DNA of 64,000 nucleotides from Pseudomonadales bacterium (GTDB taxonomy: Bacteria; Pseudomonadota; Gammaproteobacteria; Pseudomonadales; Azotimanducaceae): the NCBI GenBank assembly GCA_023300545.1, contig JALZVT010000012.1, forward strand, positions 62,001 to 126,000, written 5' to 3'. Positions 8,294 to 16,530 of this stretch are shown piece by piece. The position numbers and the translations under genes were made by a program. Below the pieces are notes generated by a model that searched no databases, was not told where the DNA came from, and worked only from the letters and a program-made list of their open reading frames with translations. Every line of letters starts with the position of its first letter. Positions within the stretch are counted from its first letter, which is position 1.

Positions 8294-8878
8294 ATGAAAG
8301 CACTGAAAACACTAACGACCCGTGGATTGCTTGCCGGTAGCTTGCTTGCTGCTGGTGCTGCTCTGAGCGCTCCGGTGCTTGCCGACAATAACAACTGGCG
8401 CAGTGCTTATGACAGCTCGCGTGATAACAGCAATGCGCGTTATGTGGTTCGGAATGACTCTCGTCATGACAGTAGACGCCCCGTTAACTACGGTCACAAC
8501 GGCCCGGTTACCCTGCGGTTAAATTATGACGCCAATGGTTCTGGCAACATTTCTTTGCGACGTTTGCTGCGTGACCAGCATGGGATTGACAGTAGCGATT
8601 GGCGTATACGGTCGGTGAATGTGCGGAATAGAACTCGTCGTGATGCTCGGGCTGATCTGACGATTGGCGGTCGCTCGTCAGGGGTTGTGCGCTTGCGTCG
8701 AGGTGTTACAACGATCGCAGCACCACGAAGTCGCTCTGATGGTCGCTCTGATAGTCGATGGGTGCTCGGTTTCGATAATGCGAAGGTACGTGACGTCGCT
8801 GTGATACTTGAACCGAAAGTGAGCCGTCAAGGCAAATACCGCACTCTTGCACCGAGCCGCAGCGCTTACAGCCGCTAG
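8294..8878 (+). CDS. exported basic protein of unknown function
   Basis: The start is the ATG at 8294 (MKALKTLTTRG), with AGGAGAAG just upstream. An Ala/Leu signal peptide ends around PVLADNN. The mature 170 residues are rich in Arg, Ser, Asp and Asn, with RNRTRRDARADL and a beta-like VVRLRRGV segment. I do not recognise a family. The high Arg content could mean nucleic acid or anionic polymer binding at the cell surface, but that is speculation. It stands alone and ends at a strong terminator. Confidence 0.65.
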   Translation: MKALKTLTTRGLLAGSLLAAGAALSAPVLADNNNWRSAYDSSRDNSNARYVVRNDSRHDSRRPVNYGHNGPVTLRLNYDANGSGNISLRRLLRDQHGIDSSDWRIRSVNVRNRTRRDARADLTIGGRSSGVVRLRRGVTTIAAPRSRSDGRSDSRWVLGFDNAKVRDVAVILEPKVSRQGKYRTLAPSRSAYSR

Positions 8879-8884
8879 CCAGCT

Positions 8885-8916
8885 AAACGGCTCCGCACTG
8901 CGGGGCCGTTTTTTTA
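8885..8916 (+). terminator. rho-independent terminator
   Basis: AAACGGC-t-CCGC and GCGG-g-GCCGTTT form a GC-rich stem with a three-base loop, followed by a T-run, directly after the exported-protein gene. The T-run also holds the stop codon of the convergent PhyH gene. Confidence 0.85.
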
Positions 8917-10095
8917 TATGCCGAGGTCTTTTAGGTTGTAGTCGTGAATGACACTCTGTCTGGTGCTGCTGTTGTAGGGGTACTCAGATTCCAGTCCAGC
9001 AAACGGCTGATAGACAAACCGTTGTTCGTTGGGAAAGTGTTGAGCGCGGGCATTAATAGCGACTGCGATGACACGCGAACGTTCGAAAATTCGTGCCTCG
9101 TCATACGGGTCTTTGGTGGCCGAGCCCAGAACCCCTTTGGCGCCGAGTACTGATGAGCGCTTGTGAAAGCCAAAGGTGAGTGACACACGAAGGTCTGGGG
9201 AGGTGTTGGCAAACGAGCAGTGCACAAGCTGTCTATTGACTAGCGTGACGTCACCCGCATTGCAAAATAGCGGAACAGCGCCGGGTAATCGGTCAGAACC
9301 ATTGTTGTTCGCTACCATCGACTTAATGTCGACACGGCCCAGTTTGTGTGTCCCTGGTAGCACCCAAAGACAGTTGGCTGGCGTGCTCGGATACAGCTGC
9401 ACCTGAAAGTTGAAGCCGTGGATATCTTCATCCCAGGCGGGTGTATCCCAGTGCGTCAGGCCATCTTGATGCCATGCCACTGACCCACCAAGACCAGGCT
9501 GCTTGATAAAAATAGCGTCGTTATAGGGGGTGAAGTCAGCACCATTTAATGAGGCCGCGACCGCCAGTAGTTTGGGATGACCGTAAACCCGCAGGCCCGC
9601 ATCCATTGTTTGGCACATGCCAAACATCATGTAAATGATTTCGTTTGGCGCCTCTTCAGGTGGTGTGGGCTCGCTCATTTTTGCAGGGTGGCGCCCACCA
9701 TTGCGATTGGTACCGCCTACAGGATCAGTGAGTGGCGCGATCCAGGTGTAGGTGTCACGTGAGAATTCGATATCAAGTGAAGGGTTGCCGCGTGCGTCGA
9801 CCTGTTCGCCTCGTGAAACTGGAGCTCTGTCGAGCATCTGATCGATGCCTGCCTGCAGTTCGTTGATCTCCTGTTTTTCAATGACATTTTCAAACACGTA
9901 ACACCCGTGGCGGCGGTAGCTTGCCACAATATCGGGGTGTAACTGACCATCGTCTGTTAGCCGCAGAGGCCCGCGATTGGCGAGTTTCAGAGCAAGTTGT
10001 TCGCCCTGTGCGACATAGTCTTGCATCGCGCTTTGATGCGCTGCAACGGAGGTTGCTGATGTGTTCAACGGCTTAGCCCTTGTCGCCCGGCGCAC
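8914..10095 (-). CDS. phytanoyl-CoA dioxygenase (PhyH) family protein
   Basis: A 393-residue Fe(II)/2-oxoglutarate dioxygenase. The facial triad is visible as H209 and D211 in WHQDG and H292 in LVHCSFAN; R303 in PDLRVSLTF is the likely 2-oxoglutarate anchor. Such enzymes hydroxylate or halogenate small molecules or lipids; the substrate is unknown. The longest frame starts with GTG at 10095, inside the upstream SDR gene. A TTG near 10068 after AAGGG or the ATG at 10026 are alternatives. It is the last gene of the operon arsC-SDR-PhyH, so alcohol oxidation by the SDR may follow its hydroxylation. Confidence 0.82.
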   Translation of the reverse strand: MRRATRAKPLNTSATSVAAHQSAMQDYVAQGEQLALKLANRGPLRLTDDGQLHPDIVASYRRHGCYVFENVIEKQEINELQAGIDQMLDRAPVSRGEQVDARGNPSLDIEFSRDTYTWIAPLTDPVGGTNRNGGRHPAKMSEPTPPEEAPNEIIYMMFGMCQTMDAGLRVYGHPKLLAVAASLNGADFTPYNDAIFIKQPGLGGSVAWHQDGLTHWDTPAWDEDIHGFNFQVQLYPSTPANCLWVLPGTHKLGRVDIKSMVANNNGSDRLPGAVPLFCNAGDVTLVNRQLVHCSFANTSPDLRVSLTFGFHKRSSVLGAKGVLGSATKDPYDEARIFERSRVIAVAINARAQHFPNEQRFVYQPFAGLESEYPYNSSTRQSVIHDYNLKDLGI

Positions 10096-10867
10096 GAATG
10101 ATGAAGACGGGCTTGTCGGTGTGAACCTTTGCCCAGGTCTTACCCGTTTCTTCCACGCTCATCAGATGTAGAACTTCTTCTGCAACGTGTTCCGGAGTCA
10201 TGAACACTTCAGAAGCGCTGTCTACTGCGGCCTTGTTGTGGGTATCTGGTCGTTGCTCGTGGGGAATGATCGCGGTATCTATGCCGCCAGGGCAGATCGC
10301 GTTGATCTTGATACCGCGTGCCGCAAGCGTAGGGCCTAGGCTGCGCACAAGACCCGACACGGCATGTTTGCTCATCGCGTAGAGTGGATCGATGCTGTAG
10401 GGAGTGATGCCCGCCAGCGAACTGGTTGCCACTATCGCTGCACCAGGTTGGCATAGCGGCAGCAACGCCTGTAGTCCGAACACAACACCGTCGACGTTAA
10501 CCCCCATCATCAGGCGGTAACGCTCGAGTTGCATCGCCTCAAATTGATACTCGGACATCGGTGCATCTGGTGGCGCGATCTGAATACCGGCATTTAGATG
10601 GATATGGGTCGGGGCACCTAAGGCTTTGACTTGCGCCGTGACGCGCTTCCAGTCGTCAACGGAGCTGACGTCGCTGCGCATGAAGTGAACTTTGCCCGGT
10701 TTGGCACTCGTGTCGCTTTGTATCTGGGCGCTGGCATCTTGAATGTCGAGTGCTAGCACCTGAGCGCCTATTGCTGATGCCGCGTTGACAACCGCCCGGC
10801 CGATACCGGACGCCGCTCCGGTCACTACCAGCAATTCTTGTTCTGGGCGCGTGCCGAGGGCGCTCAT
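10073..10867 (-). CDS. short-chain dehydrogenase/reductase
   Basis: A classical SDR of 264 residues with the cofactor motif TGAASGIG at 16-23, a LNAG motif at 91-94, catalytic Ser around 149-150, and YAMSK giving Tyr163 and Lys167. The CPGGIDT segment follows as in typical family members. It should interconvert an alcohol and a ketone with NAD(P). Its start overlaps the arsC-like stop in ATGA form, and its 3' end overlaps the PhyH gene, so the three are one transcriptional unit. Substrate unknown. Confidence 0.85.
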   Translation of the reverse strand: MSALGTRPEQELLVVTGAASGIGRAVVNAASAIGAQVLALDIQDASAQIQSDTSAKPGKVHFMRSDVSSVDDWKRVTAQVKALGAPTHIHLNAGIQIAPPDAPMSEYQFEAMQLERYRLMMGVNVDGVVFGLQALLPLCQPGAAIVATSSLAGITPYSIDPLYAMSKHAVSGLVRSLGPTLAARGIKINAICPGGIDTAIIPHEQRPDTHNKAAVDSASEVFMTPEHVAEEVLHLMSVEETGKTWAKVHTDKPVFIIRAPGDKG

Positions 10868-11238
10868 GAGTAAAGCGCCTGTAGATCTTCTGGTGGTCGG
10901 CCTATTGCTGCTTTACCGCGAAACACCGCTATGGGCCGTTGCATGAGCGCAGGGTGCTCGAGTAACAGATCAGTCACCTGTTCGGCGGTTTGGTAGTCGT
11001 CGATAGATAACGCAAGCGTCGCAAAGTGTTTGTCGGTTCGCACTAACTGCCCAGGAGCGATTGGCAGCATACGCAATAATTCGGCGAGTTCTTCGCGGCT
11101 GGGTGGTGATTGCAGATACTCAACAACGTGCAGCTGCAATTTTTGGTCGTGACTGAGTTGTTGCAGCAGCTCAAGCGCGCCGCGTGACTTGCTGCAGTTT
11201 GGGTTGTGGTAGAGGGTGGTGCTGGACGAATCAGTCAT
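10864..11238 (-). CDS. arsC: ArsC-family arsenate reductase-like protein
   Basis: This 124-residue protein has the thioredoxin-like ArsC fold with HNPNCSKSR, placing the nucleophile at Cys15. R67, R101 and R114 match the three arginines that bind arsenate in glutaredoxin-dependent ArsC. Length fits the family. It would reduce arsenate to arsenite using glutaredoxin. No arsenite exporter or ArsR regulator is adjacent; instead an SDR and a dioxygenase follow, so another redox role, as for YffB/Spx relatives, cannot be excluded. Confidence 0.75.
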   Translation of the reverse strand: MTDSSSTTLYHNPNCSKSRGALELLQQLSHDQKLQLHVVEYLQSPPSREELAELLRMLPIAPGQLVRTDKHFATLALSIDDYQTAEQVTDLLLEHPALMQRPIAVFRGKAAIGRPPEDLQALYS

Positions 11239-11365
11239 TGTTACTCTCGAACTTGCGCAGCCAGTATCATAACCGAGCTAGTACTAGACAACGACTACGG
11301 TGGTTGTGCTTGTTGGTGGCTATGAATGCAGCACCGTTTTCTCAGCCGCAAAAAATGAGGGTTGC

Positions 11366-12220
11366 TTAGAGTTCGTTGTTGCGACCGCGGCAGACGATGG
11401 CGGCGCTAATGAAGATACAGCCCGCAAGTATGCCTAGCCACATCGAGCTTGAGCGCCATAGCTGTCCAAGTAGCGGCAGGTAATCAGGCAGACCGTTTGT
11501 CATACCATCGAGCACGCGCCCGGGATCACTGTGTTCGCCGATATGTGTAGGTAGTGCGCGTAGGTCAGCGTGGCGCAAAATGCTGGTGATGATCTGATCC
11601 GTATTGAAGAATATCCATTCTACAAAGATCAGACCGAGTGGTATCGCTATTGCCCAAAACAGGGCGATGCCTCGCGCCATCGCAGAGACGAGTAGCAGCC
11701 AACCCCACAAGGGTAACAGCCAAAATACTTGGCTAAGGTAGCCGCAAACCCAATTCACAGCGTTGCTGCCAATTTGGGCTGCAAGCCACATGGTCGTCGC
11801 GTCGCTGTCTGTCGAGAAGTTGGCGAGTAGCAGTGCGAACCCATGCGCGCAAATGATGACCGCCGCGCTGATAGCGGAGCCAATGACAGACACGAAAAAC
11901 AGTTTACTCAGGACGGTTTGGGCGTCGGTGACAGGCATCGATTTCCAGAACAGAATCGAGCGATCCTTGCGTTCTTCAACAAGTGACGCCAGCAATACCA
12001 TTGTGGCGGTTCCGAAGTAGAGCCAGGTGAACGGCATGACGATAGAAGGCAACATTTGCTGCAGCATAATAATGCTGACGGGTTCATTCTTTGGATTGAT
12101 ACCGGCGGCGGTAACTGCAATCGATAGTATAAAGAGGCAAAGCAGACCAATAGGTACCCAGAACAGCGCCATTCGGTGCTCTAGCCATTCCCGCCTGCAC
12201 AGTGCCCACCACGTCGTCAT
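11366..12220 (-). CDS. ABC-2 type transporter permease
   Basis: A 284-residue protein with about six hydrophobic helices and the RREWLEHRMALFWVP start seen in ABC-2 permeases. It overlaps the ATP-binding gene by four bases, so the two should be co-translated and form one exporter. Loops contain ERKDRSILFWKSMPV, a signature of permeases of the YtrC/GntR-linked group. The transported substrate is unknown; related systems respond to cell-envelope stress or antimicrobial peptides. Confidence 0.8.
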   Translation of the reverse strand: MTTWWALCRREWLEHRMALFWVPIGLLCLFILSIAVTAAGINPKNEPVSIIMLQQMLPSIVMPFTWLYFGTATMVLLASLVEERKDRSILFWKSMPVTDAQTVLSKLFFVSVIGSAISAAVIICAHGFALLLANFSTDSDATTMWLAAQIGSNAVNWVCGYLSQVFWLLPLWGWLLLVSAMARGIALFWAIAIPLGLIFVEWIFFNTDQIITSILRHADLRALPTHIGEHSDPGRVLDGMTNGLPDYLPLLGQLWRSSSMWLGILAGCIFISAAIVCRGRNNEL

Positions 12221-13071
12221 TGTGGAGCTCCTACTACGGCAACAAATAAATCCGTCAGACTCGGAACGCTCACCGTGCCGAGCTTGGCGAGTTCTGCTGA
12301 ATCAGTATCTTCGAAAGTGGCCGTTATACCGTGCAAGGTTCGACGTAACCGGAGGGGTGACAGCGCCTCCAGTTTGTCTTGTTGGTCAGTGGCAGCAACT
12401 ACCTGTGTGTAGCGTTCGCCGATACGATCCATCGGGCTTGTCAGGGCGACTTTGCCCCGGTGAATAAACACGACGTCGGTCAGAATGTGTTCGACCTCGG
12501 CCACTTCGTGGGTAGTTATTACGATGGAACGTTGGGCCTCAAAGTGATCGTTAAGCAGGCCGTCGTAAAAGGCCTGCCGGTAGAGGATGTCGAGTCCGAG
12601 CGTAGGTTCGTCAAGAATCAGTAGGTCGACGTTGCACGCGAGGACGACTGCGAGGTGGAGTTGCACGGTCATGCCTTTTGAGAGCGTGCCAATTTTGGCG
12701 TTGGTGGTGATGTCAGTTGTTTGCAGCCGTGCACGCGCCGCATCGAGGTCGAAAGCAGGATGAACATCGTTAACAAATTTAACTAGATCACCCACGCGCA
12801 TCCAGCGGGGTAATGTGCCGGTATCAGCGATGTAGCTGCAGCGTTGCATCAGTTGTGCGCGTTGTTTGTGTGGCGTCATGCCCAGAACGGAGAGCGTGCC
12901 TGAATCGAGCGGACACATGCCCATAAGGCTTTTGAGGGCGGTTGTTTTTCCGGACCCGTTAGGGCCGATCAACCCCACAATTCGGCCGGGTTCTATGGTC
13001 ATGTTGAAGCCGTCGAGCGCGCGTCGCTTGCCGTAGGATTTGACCAGATTGTTAGCCAATACCAGACTCAT
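12217..13071 (-). CDS. ABC transporter ATP-binding protein
   Basis: 284 residues with Walker A GPNGSGKT at 36-43, an ABC signature LSKGM at 130-134 where LSGGQ is usual, and Walker B LLILDEP around 150-156. The signature change (KGM for GGQ) is common in this exporter subfamily. It is overlapped on both sides by four bases, with the GntR regulator upstream and the permease downstream. It powers the membrane partner. Confidence 0.88.
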   Translation of the reverse strand: MSLVLANNLVKSYGKRRALDGFNMTIEPGRIVGLIGPNGSGKTTALKSLMGMCPLDSGTLSVLGMTPHKQRAQLMQRCSYIADTGTLPRWMRVGDLVKFVNDVHPAFDLDAARARLQTTDITTNAKIGTLSKGMTVQLHLAVVLACNVDLLILDEPTLGLDILYRQAFYDGLLNDHFEAQRSIVITTHEVAEVEHILTDVVFIHRGKVALTSPMDRIGERYTQVVAATDQQDKLEALSPLRLRRTLHGITATFEDTDSAELAKLGTVSVPSLTDLFVAVVGAPQ

Positions 13072-13433
13072 TCGTCGACTCCCCGAGTTAACGGACCGAG
13101 TAGTGAGTGGGGGCTTAGGCCGAGTTCTTGTATGCGAGCGATGGTTTTAGGCCATTCTTTATCGAGGAACTGGGTGCGTTCTTGAGCGATGGCCTGTTGT
13201 TGGGCACCCGCGGTCACAAACATACCGAGACCGCGACGTTTTTCGAGCAAGCCTGCATCGACCAGCAATTGATAGGCCTTAGAGACGGTTACAGGATTTA
13301 TTCGCTCGTCGGCGGACACTTGGCGGACCGAGGGAATGGCGTTCCCTTCCTGCCGGTGACCGCTCATGATTTGGCGAACGACCAACGCACGCAGCTGCAG
13401 GTAGATCGGTTCGTTGGTGTTCCAGTCCGTCAT
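13068..13433 (-). CDS. GntR-family regulator, YtrA type
   Basis: 121 residues: an N-terminal winged helix with IPSVRQVSADERINPVTV and KAYQLLVDAGLLEKRRG, then a short C-terminal tail of about 50 residues with no ligand domain. This is the YtrA subgroup, which usually represses its own operon. The following two genes encode an ABC exporter and overlap in sequence, fitting that model. An 8-bp inverted repeat 55-80 bp upstream of the start is a candidate operator. Confidence 0.85.
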   Translation of the reverse strand: MTDWNTNEPIYLQLRALVVRQIMSGHRQEGNAIPSVRQVSADERINPVTVSKAYQLLVDAGLLEKRRGLGMFVTAGAQQQAIAQERTQFLDKEWPKTIARIQELGLSPHSLLGPLTRGVDE

Positions 13434-13487
13434 AGGAGTCAGGCTAGATAATTTCAGGCGTGTTGGTCAAGTATAACACTAACACGG

Positions 13488-13512
13488 ACACCAACGCAGA
13501 CACGGTTGGTGT
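13488..13512. promoter_or_regulatory. candidate operator of the GntR/ABC operon
   Basis: ACACCAAC at 13488-13495 and GTTGGTGT at 13505-13512 are perfect inverted repeats with a 9-bp spacer. A further GTGTTGGTC at 13460-13468 echoes the same half-site. A TATACT on the - strand (13475-13470) could be the -10 of the operon. No T-run follows, so a terminator for the 13522 gene is less likely. Confidence 0.45.
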
Positions 13513-13521
13513 TGAGACTCT

Positions 13522-15225
13522 TTAGCTCCGCACAAGCGCCCGGTAGTCGAATACAGTTACTTTCCCATTACTGTGCAAGTGATGCCCGCCATGCGCGCCG
13601 TCGTCAAATTCTGGCATAACCCGCGCCACTTCCTCTTCAGCATAGTGCTCCGGAGTGAGTTCGGTGATTCGGTGTATGCGGGACCGTTTGCCATAGGTCA
13701 CAAAGCCTTGCTCTTGGCCAACACGAAATAGCTCGCCGTTTTGTTGCAGCAGTCCGCCATTGCGAGCTCGGGCTGAGTCGATCATCACTGGGTTTTGTTT
13801 GTGGGGTGTCCAATCGGTGGATAACGGCGAGTCGGACCAGAAAATATTAAGCTCTGAGCAGAACTCATCGATCCTTGCTTCATCGGTATTGGTGAACATC
13901 CACCAGCGACCATCGTGCTCAAACAGCATGGTGTCTGCCGCGTAGAACTCGGGCATCAATATTTCTCTCAGCGACCACTTCATTGGGAACTCGTCGCACT
14001 GATAGACGCGTATATCGCCGGCGGCGGACGTCTCCGGACACATGAAGAGCTCGTTGTTGTACTCAAAGAGGTAGGGGAACGACAAATGAAACGGCTCTTC
14101 TAGAACAGCTCCAAGGGGCGTCGCTGCATCTTTTCCGAGTTCGTAAACACTGATCAGCGCCTTATCGATCTTAAGGTCGAGTTCTTCGACAAAACAGTAC
14201 GTCTTTTCGTCGCGGGTGATAACAAACGGGTCGGCGAGAAATGTGCCTGGTGGATTCGGAATCTTGGGGCCACGCCAAAGTTCTGCGTTGCTCCAGTCGG
14301 AGTTGCAGTAGCCAACGTGCCAAAGATCTTTGTAGCCGGCTCTGTAGGTAATTTGCTGACGCAGGCGATGAACAAATCGCTGCGCGAGGTAGCGAGTCAT
14401 TTGTAGAATATTCGGGCGGCGAAACAGTCGCGCGGAGTAGGGCACAGAAGGTAAGGCTTGTGGGAGCTGCCGAGTTGCAGCGATCTCTGTAACAACATGT
14501 CGCATGAATGGATTGGCTTTCGCAAACAGTTGCGATTCGTTTGCGAGGTAGGGAAATTGAGTGGGGAAATGCCCGCGGCTATACACCTCGCCACCGTCGA
14601 GCACACTGGAGAGTTTTTGAATCGTGAAACTGGTTTGAGATTGTCGGTAATAAGTCTCCCAAAAGGCCGGTGGACCGCCGCGGTTGACTCGATTGTCTGC
14701 GTGGTGAAACGACAGTACGCCAAATCGGCTGCTGGTTAGTAAGTCTCCTTTGAGAATGCCATCGCCACAACGAATCATGAGATCGAGGTCGAGCTTACGC
14801 ACTGCCTCTATGTCTTCGGGGCCAAAGCGAAATACAAAACCGGAGGGCGACACGATGGGTGTGATACGCAGCTGTTCCGGAACTTCCGCGGAAACGTCTA
14901 TGGTGTCGAAATGGCCGCGTAGCAGTTCATCGTGTCTTGCCAGCAGACGCTTTTCACTCCACTCGATGTATTGCCAGAGCAGTCCCGCGAGTGTGCCTTT
15001 CAAACCACGCTCAGCCAGTACGGCCAGCATGCGTCCGAGTTTTGATTTTTGTGGTGTGCTGACGGGGTTGTCTTCGGGGGCGTGTAGGATCAGATGGGTG
15101 ACTTCAATGTCGTCGCGCGTGTGAGCCCACCGAATAAATTCGGCATCGTATTTAGGGACGATGGCGCTGTTCACCAACAGCCCGATGCGTAACGGTGGCG
15201 CGGCGGGCTCGAGTTGAGTGGTCAT
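13522..15225 (-). CDS. formyltransferase-like / GIPC-transferase-like two-domain protein
   Basis: A 567-residue protein. Residues 1-270 look like a methionyl-tRNA-formyltransferase-type domain, with IRCGDGILKGDLL, FHHADNRVNRGGP (Asn and His of the catalytic site) and SSVLDGGEV. The last 270 residues contain GTFLADPFV, CPETSAAGDIRVY and the repeating beta-strand pattern of the domain found at the N-terminus of plant glucosamine inositolphosphorylceramide transferases. The combination suggests formyl or similar transfer to an amino sugar in a surface glycan or lipid. Function is inference. No glycan genes adjoin it. Confidence 0.7.
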   Translation of the reverse strand: MTTQLEPAAPPLRIGLLVNSAIVPKYDAEFIRWAHTRDDIEVTHLILHAPEDNPVSTPQKSKLGRMLAVLAERGLKGTLAGLLWQYIEWSEKRLLARHDELLRGHFDTIDVSAEVPEQLRITPIVSPSGFVFRFGPEDIEAVRKLDLDLMIRCGDGILKGDLLTSSRFGVLSFHHADNRVNRGGPPAFWETYYRQSQTSFTIQKLSSVLDGGEVYSRGHFPTQFPYLANESQLFAKANPFMRHVVTEIAATRQLPQALPSVPYSARLFRRPNILQMTRYLAQRFVHRLRQQITYRAGYKDLWHVGYCNSDWSNAELWRGPKIPNPPGTFLADPFVITRDEKTYCFVEELDLKIDKALISVYELGKDAATPLGAVLEEPFHLSFPYLFEYNNELFMCPETSAAGDIRVYQCDEFPMKWSLREILMPEFYAADTMLFEHDGRWWMFTNTDEARIDEFCSELNIFWSDSPLSTDWTPHKQNPVMIDSARARNGGLLQQNGELFRVGQEQGFVTYGKRSRIHRITELTPEHYAEEEVARVMPEFDDGAHGGHHLHSNGKVTVFDYRALVRS

Positions 15226-15344
15226 TGCGTAGTCCAGAGCGTTCCAAGTTGAAGCGTTCTAGTATACGGCGTTACATTCGCATCAGTGCCTAATTTCCCC
15301 CAGCGAATGTAAGGCTTGGTAAACTTTGCGTCATTGTCTGACCG

Positions 15345-16478
15345 TTAGGGTTCCCAGGGTGCGTTGTAGTTTTCCGCACCTTCCCTTTGAATATCTTCCA
15401 GCCAGCCACCCTCGTACGGCCAGCTATCGGGCGAATCCGGTGCGGGGCCTTGCCAGAAACGAGCGAATGGCCCATCGCCAACGGGCTGCAGTGACCAGGC
15501 TTGACGACGGAACGTCCAGCTATCAGGCACGAGTTCATGCGCGTGACGGAAGTGTTCGATCGCTGCCTCCTGATGACCGTCGATTTGCAGCGCCGTTGCC
15601 AACTCGAAATGGGCGTGGCCAGTTGCGACTTCAACCGAGCGTGGACGCGAGCGGTTGATCACCTGGTCAGGTGACATCGCAAACTCACTGGCAGCCCCTT
15701 TGGCCACCCAATCGCGCAGTGCTGCGTGATAAGCCTCTGGGTTCGATGGAATTTTTGCCGCCTCCATCATCATGCTTTTCAACCGTTCTGGCGCTGCACT
15801 AAGATCAGGTGCCGCTGCGGGTTCTGCATCGGCTGGCTTGGGGGGTGCAGGCGCCGGTTCAGCCGGACGCACGATAATGCCGTTTTCGTCAATCCAAATG
15901 CTGCTGGGAATATTGATGACACCAAACTTTTCGGCGAGTTGGTGATGCCTGTCTATCAATGCCGGGTGAGTGGGTTGGGCGGCTTCCATAAATGTCTGAC
16001 AGCCCGCGTTGCCGAGGGCATCCAGACCAACAGTGATCAGTTCAAAGCCATTGTTTGAGCTTGCGTTGAGCTCGTCTCGAAGTGCCTGCCACACGGGCAG
16101 GTCAGCAGAGCATCCTCAGTAAGGCGCCCAGGCGTAGACGACCACTTTTTTGCCCCGCAGGCTGGCTAGATCGAACGGTTTGCCTGCAAGGTCTGGCAAC
16201 GATAGTGGCGGAGCTGAAGCGCTGGTAAGCGCGCGCGAACTGACGGATTCCGGGCCAAGCGCCCACAGCTTGTGCTGCGGTGAACTGATCAGCGGCATGC
16301 CCATCTGCTCCGCGAGACTCTCGAGGTCGAGCATGGCGCTTTTGTCATTGGGGTTGTCACCGGAGTTGTCACGCAATGGAATGCAAACGTCTCCTTTGCA
16401 CGCGCCTTCTGGTTTAAAGACCCAGCCAGTGTGCTGCTCGAATTCTGAGCGAGTTATGGTCGAACTTCTGTGCAACAT
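15345..16478 (-). CDS. thioredoxin-fold selenoprotein, UGA at 16116-16118 read as Sec121
   Basis: Two frames in the same register are separated only by a TGA: 16478 to 16119, and the remainder to 15345. Read through, the product is 377 residues with Sec at position 121 in YAWAPY-U-GCSADLP. That matches the TlpA/ResA active-site position (WAxWCxxC) with U replacing the first Cys and the partner Cys two residues on. The N-terminus contains TGWVFKPEGACKGDVCIPL, with Cys27 and Cys32. After the redox domain (IPSSIWIDENG carries the cis-Pro) comes a Pro/Ala-rich linker and a TPR-like helical tail. The start at 16478 follows AAGG. It likely reduces peroxides or disulfides. I recall ResA-like proteins with a WAxxUGC motif, but have not verified this. 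It lies 52 bp downstream of uup. Confidence 0.88.
16085..16118 (-). promoter_or_regulatory. UGA and bacterial SECIS-like hairpin
   Basis: Fourteen bases after the UGA (16118-16116), the mRNA forms CCUGCC-CGUGU-GGCAGG at 16101-16085: six perfect pairs and a five-base loop with G in second position. Bacterial SECIS elements need a short stem at this distance with a G among the first two loop bases, where SelB binds. A two-pair extension with a bulged A is possible at the base. Confidence 0.75.
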
Positions 16479-16530
16479 TAGCGTGCCTTGCAAAAACAGG
16501 AAGGCTTGAAATGTAGCACAGTTTCGAAAT

